In this document: positions 55,865 through 64,000 of the stretch, piece after piece | Position numbering within the stretch: the stretch's first letter is position 1 | How the letters are laid out: every line of letters starts with the position of its first letter | DNA from: an uncultured Clostridium sp. | Lineage (GTDB): Bacteria > Bacillota > Clostridia > TANB77 > CAG-508 | Length of the DNA stretch: 64,000 bases | Assembly: GCA_947647595.1 (NCBI GenBank) | Contig: CANSKZ010000008.1 | Span: 1-64,000, forward strand | Direction of reading: 5' to 3' | Made by a program: the position numbers and the translations under genes | The notes under the pieces: model-generated | What the model saw: the letters and a program-made list of their open reading frames with translations, nothing else | The model's database searches: none | Told to the model about the DNA's origin: nothing

Positions 55865-57008
55865 ATGCAGAATATTAGATATTTTGACCATGCTGCAACA
55901 ACAGCAATTGAAAATAGAGTACTAAACGAAATGATGCCCTATTTAACCGAAAATTTTGGAAATGCATCATCCATGTATGGAATTGGAAAAAACAATAAAG
56001 AGGCAATTAATCTTGCCAGAAAAAGAGTTGCCGATGTTTTAAAATGTAGCACCAACGAAATCTATTTTACCAGTGGTGGAACAGAAAGTGACAATCTCAT
56101 CATCAAAGGAATTGCAATTGCTAATCGTAGACGAGGCAATCATATTATCACAACCCAAATTGAACATCCGGCTGTTTTGAATACGTGTCATTTTTTAGAA
56201 AAATATATGGGATTCCGTGTAACTTATTTAAAGGTGGATGATAAGGGAAGAATTTATTTAAAAGATTTAGAAAGAGCGATTAATAGGCAAACAATTTTAA
56301 TTAGCATTATGTTTGCTAACAATGAAATAGGAACCATTCAAGACATGGAAGCCATTGGAAGAATTGCTAAACGTTATGGTGTATATTTTCATACAGATGC
56401 TGTTCAAGCCGTTGGAAATCTTGATATTGATGTTAAAAAATTAGGAATTTCAGCGTTATCTATGTCAGCACACAAATTCTATGGACCAAAAGGAATGGGA
56501 GCCTGCTATATTAGTGAACATGTTAATTTTGCAAGAATCCAAGATGGCGGGCATCAAGAACGCGATAAAAGGTCAGGCACTGAAAACGTAGCAGGAATTG
56601 TTGGACTTCGGAAAAGCAATACAAATTGCACAAGAAGAATTACCAGAATATAATAAAAAATTAAAAATTCTTCGTGATTATTATTTAGAAAAAGTTGAGA
56701 AAAATATTCCGTTTATTCGTATCAACGGTGATTTAGAAAATCGATTAGCTGGAAATGCCAATGTTTGTTTTAAAGGCGTGGATGGTGCCAATTTATTGCA
56801 AGAAATAGATAAGGTCGGAATCTGTGCTTCTAGTGGTTCAGCTTGTAGTGCAGGATTGTTGAATCCATCGCATGTTTTATTAGCCATTGGCGTTCCAAGT
56901 AATATTGCAAGGAGCAGTTTGAGAGTAACATTTGGCAAAGAAAATACGGTGGAAGATGTTGATTATTTAGTAGAACAGTTAGTGAAAATTGTGAAAAAAT
57001 TAAGATAA
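55865..57008 (+). CDS. Cysteine desulfurase (NifS/IscS type), with one +1 recoding site
   Basis: Skipping C56609 gives a 380-residue PLP enzyme of normal length. FDHAATTAIENRVLNEM, SGGTESDNLIIKG, MFANNEIGTIQDME, HTDAVQAVGN, SMSAHKFYGPKGMGA (PLP Lys) and SGSACSAGLLNPSHVL (persulfide Cys) are family marks. The junction is NVAGIVGLGKAIQIAQEE. It supplies sulfur for Fe-S clusters. Without the skip the active-site Cys is lost. I start at ATG 55865; TTG 55856 sits right on the ribosome binding site. Confidence 0.94.
56609..56612 (+). other. +1 recoding site CTT C-GGA
   Basis: Zero frame gives VGLRKSNTNCTRR and stops at 56653. Skipping C56609 gives VGLGKAIQIAQEEL, the family consensus, with GGA as Gly249. 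Confidence 0.95.
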
Positions 57009-57049
57009 ATTAAAAAATATTACAATTGTATTACATTTTTGGAAATTAC

Positions 57050-57078
57050 TTGTCAAAATTGTAAAGGTAAAATATAAT
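57050..57078 (+). promoter_or_regulatory. Promoter before the surface-protein remnant
   Basis: TTGTCA (57050-57055) and TATAAT (57073-57078), 17-bp spacer. Confidence 0.75.
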
Positions 57079-57130
57079 AATCTTGTAGAGTTAGTAATTA
57101 AAAGTCCAAAAAGGAGAAAAACAATCGGAA

Positions 57131-57241
57131 TTGAATCTTTATTATGCAGGAACACCAGACCAATGGAGGAATATAACAGGCTATAATACTATAAGTAACG
57201 TAACAATTTCTTGTTCAAATGGAAGTGTAATAACACAATGA
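57131..57241 (+). pseudogene. Remnant of a BspA-like leucine-rich-repeat surface protein, or a very short derivative
   Basis: A 36-codon frame from TTG 57131 encodes LYYAGTPDQWRNITGYNT then ISNVTISC, the YY-x-GT-x-x-x-W and N-x-T-I-x pattern seen between repeats of secreted BspA-type proteins. No repeats precede it: the promoter at 57050 and AAGGAG at 57110 sit directly upstream. It is probably the 3' end left after a deletion. It fills most of the 395-bp gap between the desulfurase and ftsY genes. Confidence 0.55.
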
Positions 57242-57278
57242 AATAGAGTTAGGTAAAAAAATTTAAAAATAGAAATTT

Positions 57279-57316
57279 AAGAACCAATAAAAAATTTTTA
57301 ATTGGTTCTTTTTATT
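57279..57316 (+). terminator. Terminator before ftsY
   Basis: AAGAACCAAT and ATTGGTTCTT form a 10-bp stem over an A/T loop that can extend the stem, followed by TTTTATTTT. Confidence 0.9.
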
Positions 57317-57403
57317 TTCTAATTAAACAATGATAAATTTTTTCAGACAGAACATATTGCTTTTTTGTCCATAAAATGATATAACAAAACAAAAGGAGGC
57401 TAT

Positions 57404-58309
57404 ATGGGATTTTTTGATAAATTAAAGTCAGGATTAACAAAGACAAAAGAGTCTTTTAATGAAAAAATAAATGATGTATTTAGCAATTTTCGAAAAGTCG
57501 ATGAAGAATTGCTAGAAGAGTTAGAAGAAGTTTTAATTATGTCTGATATTGGAGTAGAGACTTCTACACAAATTATTCAGGATTTGAGAAATAAAATAAA
57601 AAAAGAAAAAATAGAAAATGAAGAAGATGTCAAAAGTGCATTAAAAGAGATTATGCAAGAAATTTTGGAAGTGGGAGAAACTTCGCTTCAATTGGAAACA
57701 AACCCAGCAGTTATATTGGTGGTTGGTGTAAATGGAGTGGGAAAAACGACTTCTATTGGAAAAATTGCGAGTAAATTGGTGAAAGAAGGCAAAAAAGTTG
57801 TGGTTGCAGCAAGTGACACATTTCGTGCAGCTGCAGTAGAACAATTAGAAGAGTGGGCAAATCGTTCAGGAAGTATTCTTGTAAAAAAAGAGGAAGGTTC
57901 TGACCCAGCTTCTGTCGTTTATGAGGCAATTGAGAAGACAAAAGAAATAGGAGCAGACATTTTAATTTGTGATACAGCAGGAAGATTGCACAACAAAAAA
58001 TATTTAATGGACGAACTGGCTAAAATTAAAAAAGTAATTGAGAAGGAAATGCCAGAAGCCAGCAAAGAAATCTTGATGGTGTTAGATGCCGAAACAGGAC
58101 AAAACGCAATTTTGCAAGTCAAAGCATTTAAAGAAACAACGGATATTACGGGAATTGTTTTGACAAAATTAGACGGAACTTCGAAAGGTGGCGTTGTGAT
58201 TGGAATTGTGGCGGAAAATAAAATTCCAATTAAATTTGTTGGTGTAGGAGAACAAATTGAGGATATGCAAACTTTTAATTCACAGGAATTTTTAGATGCA
58301 ATCTTATAA
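57404..58309 (+). CDS. ftsY: Signal recognition particle receptor FtsY
   Basis: The 301-residue GTPase docks ribosome-SRP complexes at the membrane. It has the N domain (residues 1-90) and G domain with GVNGVGKTTSIGKIA (G1), SDTFRAAAVEQLEEW, CDTAGRLHNKKYLMDEL and TKLDGTSKGG, ending KFVGVGEQIEDMQTF. The acidic A domain is almost absent, as in many Firmicutes. AAAGGAGG precedes the ATG. Confidence 0.97.
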   Translation: MGFFDKLKSGLTKTKESFNEKINDVFSNFRKVDEELLEELEEVLIMSDIGVETSTQIIQDLRNKIKKEKIENEEDVKSALKEIMQEILEVGETSLQLETNPAVILVVGVNGVGKTTSIGKIASKLVKEGKKVVVAASDTFRAAAVEQLEEWANRSGSILVKKEEGSDPASVVYEAIEKTKEIGADILICDTAGRLHNKKYLMDELAKIKKVIEKEMPEASKEILMVLDAETGQNAILQVKAFKETTDITGIVLTKLDGTSKGGVVIGIVAENKIPIKFVGVGEQIEDMQTFNSQEFLDAIL

Positions 58310-58335
58310 TTTTGTAATTTAAGAAAGGAAGGAAT

Positions 58336-61179
58336 ATGGCTGAAAATAAAAATACAAAACCACAAAAGAAAAAAAATATTGGAATTCGAAATATTGTAGT
58401 AATTGTACTGGTTCTATTAGTTAGTTTAGGACTTGTGATAGCATTTCGAGCGGAGTATTTAGCAATTCAGGAAATAGGGGAACAATATACTGAATTGTTC
58501 TTTAAAAATGTAAATCATAAATTGTATTTAGCAGGTGGAATTTTTGTCGTTACTTATTTGCTTATTTATATTTCAAATAAGCTTACCAAACATGGTCTTA
58601 AAAAATTTTTTGAAGATGAAAAAAAGCAAATGCCTAAATTGCCTAATAAAACATTTGCGATGATTGGAGCCATCATTTTTGCAATGATAGGAATGGCGAT
58701 GCTAAATAAACAATATACGATGTTTGGGAATATCGCTTGGTTTGGAAAAACAGATCCAGTGTTTGATACGGATATTGCTTATTATATTTTTACCCTACCA
58801 TTTATCGAGGCGATGATTTTTTTCATGATAGGAGAATTGGTTGCGTTATTCGTGTATACAGCGATTTATTATGTTGTTGTGATGAATGTATATTTAGATG
58901 GAATCGATATTGAACTTTTGAAAAAAAATACATTTATCAAACAAATTGTGGGAATTCTTGTAATGGTTGCTTTATTATTTTCAGGCTATATTTTTATTAC
59001 TTCACAAAATATTTTGACGCAAGATATGTTAACATTAGAAAATAATAGCAATATTGATTTAATTGGTGCAGGAAAATCAGATGTGACAATTAAATTATGG
59101 GGGTATCGATTATTTTCAGTAGTATTATTTTTCTCAGTTGTGCGCTTGTTGAAATATGCTGTGAAAGCCAATTTTAAGCAATCTATGATTTCTATTTTAA
59201 TTGTGCCAACTTATTTAATTGGAATGTTAATTGGCATGATTTATTACGACCAATTTATTGTGAAAAATGATGTGTTAGATAATCAAAAAAAATATATTGC
59301 CTATAATATAAAAAATACCAAAGAAGCCTATGGAATAAACATTGAACAACAATCGATTAACGATTATGATACGATTGCATATGATGAAATTTCCCAAAAT
59401 GCAGAAGTCATTAACAATCTTCCGATTTTATCAAAAGATGTTATTTTGACAACCATTGCGGAACATCAAGATGATATTTACTATTCTTATGGCAAAACAT
59501 TTCTTGGCAGATTGGACTCAAAATTGGTTTATTTTACGCCAAGAGAAATTTTAAGCAATTTTGGAATGAGTTATCAGAATCGAACTTTTAAATATACACA
59601 TGGTTATTCAATGGTACTAAATTCAGCTTCTAGCACAGACGAAAATGGCTATGCCAAATATCTTCTTTCAGATTTTACAAATCAAGAAATAGCCAATATA
59701 AAAGAACCTAGAATTTACTTTGGGTTAGAAACCAATAGTACCATTGTAACCAATTCCAATTTCGGAAAAGAATACGATTATCCTATCACAGCTACTAATT
59801 ATATGGAAAATGAATACGACGGAAAAGCTGGCTTAAAGCTAGGATTTTGGGACCGATTAGTGGTTGGACTGGCAGACAAAAATTTGAAACTAGCATTTTC
59901 ACAATATGTTAATCGAGATTCTAAAATAATTACGAATCGTAATATTTATGAAAGAGCCAAAGTATTGTTACCATATTTGATTTATGATGAAAATCCTTAT
60001 TTGGTAATCAGCAAAGAAGGAAGATTGGTTTGGGTGTTAGATGGTTATACAACGTCTAGCGAATATCCATATTCTCAATATACGACCATAACCGTAAATG
60101 GAAATACCCAAGAAATCAATTATATTCGCAATTCTGTCAAAGTATTAATAGATGCTTATGATGGAACAACTAAATTCTACATTACAGACCGCAATGATCC
60201 AATTATTATGTCATACAGAAATTTATATCCTACTTTGTTCCAAGATTTAGACGAAGAGATTCCAGAGGATATTCGTAGCCAATTTGTGTATCCACAACTA
60301 TTGTACAAGGTACAAGCAGAAATGATTAATGTATATCATGATATTAGCGAAGATGTGTTATATCGAATGGATGATATTTGGGAAATCACCAAAGCAGAAT
60401 CTTCTACCAAAACAGCAACAGCAGGAAAACCAATGGAAAGTTATTATACGATGTTAAAAACAAAAGATAAGGAAAAAGCAAATTTAGGGTTGGTTACTAT
60501 GTTTAATAAACAATCAAAACAAAATATTACAGCCTATTTAGTAGGAACCTACGAAAATGGAAATCCAGAATTAGCCCTTTATAAATTTGATTCAGAAAGC
60601 AATGTAGCTAGCATTTTGCAACTAAGTTCTCAAATTGAGCAAGATGAAACAATTTCAAATGAGTTATCAAATTTGAATGTTTCAGGAACCAAACTAATAA
60701 AAAATCTAATTATCGTACCAATTGACAATACGTTATTATATGTTGAACCAGTATTTCAAGTTCGTTTAAATGAAAGTGAAATTCCAGTTCTCAAAAAAGT
60801 GATTGTAGCCTCAGGAAATAAATTAGCGATTGGAGACGATTTGAATGATGCCATTTCCAATTTGTTTACCGATTATGCGGTGGATTTGGAAATTGTGGAT
60901 ATGCAAGATGTAAATAGTGTCATTGATGCCATTATAAAATCCAACGAAAACTTAAATGAATCCTTAAATTCGAACGATTTTGAGATGATTGGAAAAGATT
61001 TAAGCGAATTGGAAAATTTAATCAATCGCTTGTCAGAATTGAGAAAAGCACAATTGGAAAAAGAAAATGAAGAGAAAAAGGAGGAAACAAAAGATGAAAA
61101 TGAATCTAGCGAACAAACTAACAATGTTCAGAATGATATTAGTACCAGTAATGCTAATTCTATCCTGCCTGAAAGTTGA
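58336..61179 (+). CDS. UPF0182 family membrane protein
   Basis: The 947-residue protein has about seven helices in residues 20-320 and a large external domain afterwards. EYLAIQEIGEQYTELFFKNVNHK near the first helix, YDQFIVKNDVLDNQKKYIAYNIKNTKEAYGI, and YPYSQYTTITVNG with NYIRNSVKVLIDAYDG are hallmarks of UPF0182 (COG1615), of unknown role. The C-terminal 80 residues are acidic and low complexity. The last 86 bp overlap the pgsA start. Confidence 0.92.
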   Translation: MAENKNTKPQKKKNIGIRNIVVIVLVLLVSLGLVIAFRAEYLAIQEIGEQYTELFFKNVNHKLYLAGGIFVVTYLLIYISNKLTKHGLKKFFEDEKKQMPKLPNKTFAMIGAIIFAMIGMAMLNKQYTMFGNIAWFGKTDPVFDTDIAYYIFTLPFIEAMIFFMIGELVALFVYTAIYYVVVMNVYLDGIDIELLKKNTFIKQIVGILVMVALLFSGYIFITSQNILTQDMLTLENNSNIDLIGAGKSDVTIKLWGYRLFSVVLFFSVVRLLKYAVKANFKQSMISILIVPTYLIGMLIGMIYYDQFIVKNDVLDNQKKYIAYNIKNTKEAYGINIEQQSINDYDTIAYDEISQNAEVINNLPILSKDVILTTIAEHQDDIYYSYGKTFLGRLDSKLVYFTPREILSNFGMSYQNRTFKYTHGYSMVLNSASSTDENGYAKYLLSDFTNQEIANIKEPRIYFGLETNSTIVTNSNFGKEYDYPITATNYMENEYDGKAGLKLGFWDRLVVGLADKNLKLAFSQYVNRDSKIITNRNIYERAKVLLPYLIYDENPYLVISKEGRLVWVLDGYTTSSEYPYSQYTTITVNGNTQEINYIRNSVKVLIDAYDGTTKFYITDRNDPIIMSYRNLYPTLFQDLDEEIPEDIRSQFVYPQLLYKVQAEMINVYHDISEDVLYRMDDIWEITKAESSTKTATAGKPMESYYTMLKTKDKEKANLGLVTMFNKQSKQNITAYLVGTYENGNPELALYKFDSESNVASILQLSSQIEQDETISNELSNLNVSGTKLIKNLIIVPIDNTLLYVEPVFQVRLNESEIPVLKKVIVASGNKLAIGDDLNDAISNLFTDYAVDLEIVDMQDVNSVIDAIIKSNENLNESLNSNDFEMIGKDLSELENLINRLSELRKAQLEKENEEKKEETKDENESSEQTNNVQNDISTSNANSILPES

Positions 61180-61726
61180 TAAAGCCATTGCTTGGGGCGT
61201 GTTAGAAGTAAGTGAAGGCATTCCAGTAATGATGTTGTGGATGAATTTAATCTTTATCATTGCTTCTATAACCGATGCCATTGATGGACATTTGGCGCGT
61301 TCTAGAAATATGGTAACCACTTTTGGTAAATTTTTAGACCCATTGGCAGATAAAATATTAGTATTATCAGCTTTGATTATTTTGGTGCAATTTCATAAAT
61401 TGCCAGCTTGGGTGCCAGCGATTATTTTGACGAGGGAATTTTTAGTATCTGGTTATCGCTTAGTAGCAGTTGAGAAAGGTGGGCAAGTAATTGCGGCATC
61501 TTTTTGGGGAAAACTTAAAACAGTTACCCAAATGTTAGCCATTGTATTAGCCTTTATTGATATTCATGCATTTGGAGAATTTATAGAATATGGCTATACG
61601 TTTACAAAATTAGGATTTGTAGTAAATATTATAACGACTGTTTTAATGAGTTTAGCCATTATTGCAACGATTTTTTCAGGATATGATTATTTGAAAAATG
61701 GAAAAGACTTGTTTAAAGATGCATAA
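61094..61726 (+). CDS. pgsA: CDP-diacylglycerol-glycerol-3-phosphate 3-phosphatidyltransferase
   Basis: This 210-residue enzyme makes phosphatidylglycerol phosphate. ANKLTMFRMILVPVM is the N-terminus and TDAIDGHLARSRNMVTTFGKFLDPLADK the CDP-alcohol phosphotransferase motif (DGxxARxxxxxxxxGxxxDxxxD). AAGGAGG lies ten bases before ATG 61094, inside the UPF0182 gene, so the 86-bp overlap looks real. Four to six helices are seen. Confidence 0.95.
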   Translation: MKMNLANKLTMFRMILVPVMLILSCLKVDKAIAWGVLEVSEGIPVMMLWMNLIFIIASITDAIDGHLARSRNMVTTFGKFLDPLADKILVLSALIILVQFHKLPAWVPAIILTREFLVSGYRLVAVEKGGQVIAASFWGKLKTVTQMLAIVLAFIDIHAFGEFIEYGYTFTKLGFVVNIITTVLMSLAIIATIFSGYDYLKNGKDLFKDA

Positions 61727-61754
61727 AACAAATTAGAAAACGGAGAAATAGAGT

Positions 61755-62417
61755 ATGTTTGTTAATTTAACAGAGGATGAAAAAGAAGAAAAATTTACAG
61801 AATTGCTTGATTTTGCAGATAAAATAAATAATACATGTTTGAAAAATGTTTGTAAAAATATTTTAAAGGATTATAAAAAGGAATTATTTGTGCGTTCAGC
61901 AGGACATGATGGAATTAAAAATGTAAAAGAAAACAGAACCCATCAATGTTTTGATGGTGGATTGATACATCATATATTAAATGTTACGAAAAATGCCTAT
62001 AGCATTGCTACAATTTATAGAGATAAAATCGATATGGATTTGATTTTGTTTGGAGCCATTTTACATGATATAGGAAAAATTATAATATTTGATGAGTGGA
62101 ACGAGCAAAAAGAAATAAAAGCGAATTTAAATGATGCTTATCTATTAGTTGACCACGTTTATTTAGGTGAGGCGCTTGTTGATGAATATTTAAAAAAAGA
62201 AGATATTTCTGAAAAACTAAGATACCAAGCATTGCACATTATTGCAACACATATGGATACCATGCCAAAGCACATGGCAGAAGCTTACATTGTTAGCTAT
62301 GCAGATTCAATTGATGCCGACATTGAAAATATGATTAGTTATCCTAGAAATGCTATAAATCCAATTTTAAAAGCCTATATCTATGAAAGCGAAAATAAAA
62401 AATCGGAAGGAAATTAA
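61755..62417 (+). CDS. HD-domain phosphohydrolase/nuclease (YhaM-like core)
   Basis: The 220-residue protein has CFDGGLIHHILNVTKNAYSIA, LFGAILHDIGKIIIF, VDHVYLGEALVDEYL and ALHIIATHMDT, then SYADSIDADIENM, the HD ligand order of the YhaM/CBF1 exoribonuclease core but without the N-terminal OB domain. It may be a nucleotidase. It starts 28 bp after pgsA and ends just before ligA. Confidence 0.85.
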   Translation: MFVNLTEDEKEEKFTELLDFADKINNTCLKNVCKNILKDYKKELFVRSAGHDGIKNVKENRTHQCFDGGLIHHILNVTKNAYSIATIYRDKIDMDLILFGAILHDIGKIIIFDEWNEQKEIKANLNDAYLLVDHVYLGEALVDEYLKKEDISEKLRYQALHIIATHMDTMPKHMAEAYIVSYADSIDADIENMISYPRNAINPILKAYIYESENKKSEGN

Positions 62418-62418
62418 A

Positions 62419-64000
62419 ATGACAAAGGAAGAAGCGAAAAATAGAATTGATGAACTAAATCGATTAACTGCCTATCATGCGCAGAAGTATTACGATGAAG
62501 ATTGTCCAGAAATTACAGATTTTGAGTATGATATGTTGATGGTAGAATTAAGAAATTTGGAAAAAGAATATCCAGAATTTGTAAGCCAAGATTCGCTAAC
62601 ACAACATGTTGGTGGAACAGTAAAAGAAGGATTTGAGAAAGTAGAACATGAAGTGCCACTTCAAAGTTTACAAGATATTTTTGACTTTGACGAATTAAAA
62701 GCATTTGATGAAAGAGTGAAAAAAGCCTTAGAAGTAGAAGAATTAGAATATGTGGTAGAAACCAAAATTGATGGATTATCGGTTGCATTAGAATATCGTG
62801 AAGGAAAATTTGTAAGAGGAGCAACACGTGGAAATGGACTGGTTGGAGAAGATATTACAGAAAATTTAAAAACCATTAAAACCATTCCAAAAACCTTAAA
62901 AGAGCCAGTTACCATTACGGTTCGAGGTGAAGTTTTTATTGGAAAAAATGAATTTGAACAAATGAATTTGGAACGTGAAGAAAAGGAAGAACCACTTTTT
63001 GCTAATAGCCGAAATGCGGCAGCTGGTTCTCTTCGTCAGTTAGATAGCAGTATAGCTGGTTCTCGTCCTTTGGATATTTATATTTTCAATGTTCAAAAAG
63101 TGGAAAATATTCAGTATATTTCTCATTATGAGGCTTTACAAAACTTAAAAGACTTAGGGTTTCAGATTAATCCTGTAACAAAATTATGTAAAAATATCAA
63201 AGAAGCGATAAAAGAAATTGAGAAAATTGGAGAAAATCGAGAAGATTTGAGTTTTGGAATTGATGGCGCAGTCATTAAAGTGGATAATTTGAAATACCGA
63301 GAAACCTTAGGTGTAAATGCTAAAACGCCAAAATGGGCGATTGCTTATAAATATCCACCAGAAACGAAGGAAACTATCATAAAAGATATTGTTTGTCAAG
63401 TAGGTAGAACTGGTGCTATTACACCAATGGCGGTATTGGAGCCAGTAAAAGTAGCTGGTTCTACGATTTCGAGAACAACACTGCACAATGAAGATTTTAT
63501 CAAAGAAAAAGATTTGAGAATTGGTGACCGTGTTTTCATTCAAAAGGCTGGAGATGTTATTCCAGAAGTTGTTAGTGTTTTGACGGAAAAAAGAACAGGT
63601 TCGGAAATGATGTATTGTATGCCAGAAGTATGTCCTGTTTGTGGTGCTTTGGCGATTCGCGAAGAAGGCGAAGCAGTCACAAGATGCACAGGAACGCAAT
63701 GTCCTGCTAAATTGCATCGAAATATTTTGCATTTTGTGTCACGTGAATGTATGAACATTACGGGACTTGGTGAGGAAATTATTGAAGATTTATTGGAAAA
63801 AGGATTGATTCATAATATTGCGGATTTGTATGAATTGCAATTAGAAGATTTTGCAAGTTTGAAAAAAGATGGGAAAAAGTTTGCTCAAAATTTGGTAGAT
63901 AGTATTGAAAAAAGTAAGAAAAATGATTTGTATCGATTACTCAATGGATTTGGAATTCCCACAATTGGTGCGAATGCTGCCAAGAAATTAGCAAGACGCT
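62419..64000 (+). CDS. ligA: NAD-dependent DNA ligase (3' end outside window)
   Basis: The frame is open to the window edge (527 residues seen of about 660-670 expected). The Ia domain (residues 1-65), the adenylation motif ETKIDGLSVALEY with Lys116, SRNAAAGSLRQLD, ALGVNAKTPKWAIAYKY-like sequence (GVNAKTPKWAIAYKYPP), and the zinc finger CPVCGALAIREE ... RCTGTQCPAK are all present. The HhH region begins before the edge; the BRCT domain is not seen. No in-frame CGG occurs in the part visible. Confidence 0.97.
   Translation, partial: MTKEEAKNRIDELNRLTAYHAQKYYDEDCPEITDFEYDMLMVELRNLEKEYPEFVSQDSLTQHVGGTVKEGFEKVEHEVPLQSLQDIFDFDELKAFDERVKKALEVEELEYVVETKIDGLSVALEYREGKFVRGATRGNGLVGEDITENLKTIKTIPKTLKEPVTITVRGEVFIGKNEFEQMNLEREEKEEPLFANSRNAAAGSLRQLDSSIAGSRPLDIYIFNVQKVENIQYISHYEALQNLKDLGFQINPVTKLCKNIKEAIKEIEKIGENREDLSFGIDGAVIKVDNLKYRETLGVNAKTPKWAIAYKYPPETKETIIKDIVCQVGRTGAITPMAVLEPVKVAGSTISRTTLHNEDFIKEKDLRIGDRVFIQKAGDVIPEVVSVLTEKRTGSEMMYCMPEVCPVCGALAIREEGEAVTRCTGTQCPAKLHRNILHFVSRECMNITGLGEEIIEDLLEKGLIHNIADLYELQLEDFASLKKDGKKFAQNLVDSIEKSKKNDLYRLLNGFGIPTIGANAAKKLARR

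Noticed and set aside
9720..56612. The split genes as ordinary pseudogenes
   Set aside because: All breaks are the same single-base event at a codon boundary before Gly, with no other lesions, and they include probable housekeeping genes (cysteine desulfurase, flavodiiron protein).
9720..56612. Extra C as a random sequencing or assembly indel
   Set aside because: Errors would not favour codon boundaries or produce only in-frame CGG, and typical long-read errors are in homopolymers. I keep it as the main alternative to test because I cannot see reads.
9720..56612. Simple reassignment of CGG to Trp, Gln or another amino acid
   Set aside because: A three-base reading leaves every one of these frames wrong downstream; only a one-base skip restores them.
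57126..57129. CGG at 57126 as a recoding site for the surface-protein fragment
   Set aside because: There is no start codon in frame upstream and the fragment reads from TTG 57131 without it.
1..64000. tRNA, rRNA, CRISPR arrays, insertion sequences, phage genes
   Set aside because: I saw no cloverleaf with a GGTTCGAATCC-type arm, no spaced direct repeats, no transposase or integrase signatures.

Overview
The window is AT-rich DNA from a spore-forming, strictly anaerobic Firmicute of the Clostridia type. The evidence is spoVS at the left edge, a desulfoferrodoxin and an A-type flavodiiron protein for oxygen defence, Pta-AckA, a full set of MEP-pathway genes (ispG, ispF, ispE, ispD), AGGAGG ribosome binding sites, and almost all genes on one strand. 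An uncultured low-GC gut lineage is plausible, but I cannot name the species.

Layout. 0-0.25 kb: spoVS (partial). 0.4-25 kb: a surface-polysaccharide cluster with complete dTDP-L-rhamnose synthesis (rfbD, rfbA, rfbC, rfbB), a Wzm/Wzt-type ABC exporter, a Wzx-like flippase, galE, many GT2 glycosyltransferases, two methyltransferase-like domains and several polytopic membrane proteins; ispG follows. 26-33 kb: a TetR regulator with an operator inside its own promoter, an asymmetric ABC multidrug exporter pair, a MATE pump and a cytidylate-kinase-like protein. 33-38 kb: pta-ackA-ispF-ispE-ispD. 38-45 kb: a putative HTH regulator operon, a YgjV-like protein, a candidate structured RNA, and small enzymes (methyltransferase, NUDIX, SGNH hydrolase, flavin reductase, GNAT). 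45-47.6 kb: recN flanked by two homologous minus-strand loci that look like a duplicated type I toxin-antitoxin module. 47.6-57 kb: flavodiiron protein, HAD, MBL, HAM1, NUDIX, radical SAM, desulfoferrodoxin, Spx/ArsC, YebC and cysteine desulfurase. 57-64 kb: ftsY, a UPF0182 protein, pgsA, an HD protein and ligA (cut by the edge).

Main finding. Seven otherwise intact, conserved genes appear broken by frameshifts, and every break is the same event. An in-frame CGG codon occurs where skipping its C and reading the following GGN as glycine restores the conserved protein exactly. There are ten such sites: 9720, 10135, 20709, 29121, 29803, 44924, 48245, 52334, 52362 and 56609. In a manual scan of the plus strand I found no in-frame CGG read as arginine in any recognisable conserved gene; the only other two in-frame CGGs are in small unrecognised genes (33125, 42764). 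The pattern suggests that CGG is unassigned and that C-GGN is decoded by a +1 shift, or as a four-base glycine codon, across ordinary housekeeping and accessory genes. A systematic sequence error is the main alternative and can be tested directly.

Second finding. Two loci flanking recN (about 44.96-45.40 kb and 47.14-47.59 kb) each encode a 40-44 residue basic/amphipathic peptide. Each has an overlapping 11-12 residue leader peptide whose Shine-Dalgarno and start codon lie in a hairpin with a compensatory base-pair change. Each also has a conserved promoter and a convergent antisense RNA that shares the terminator.
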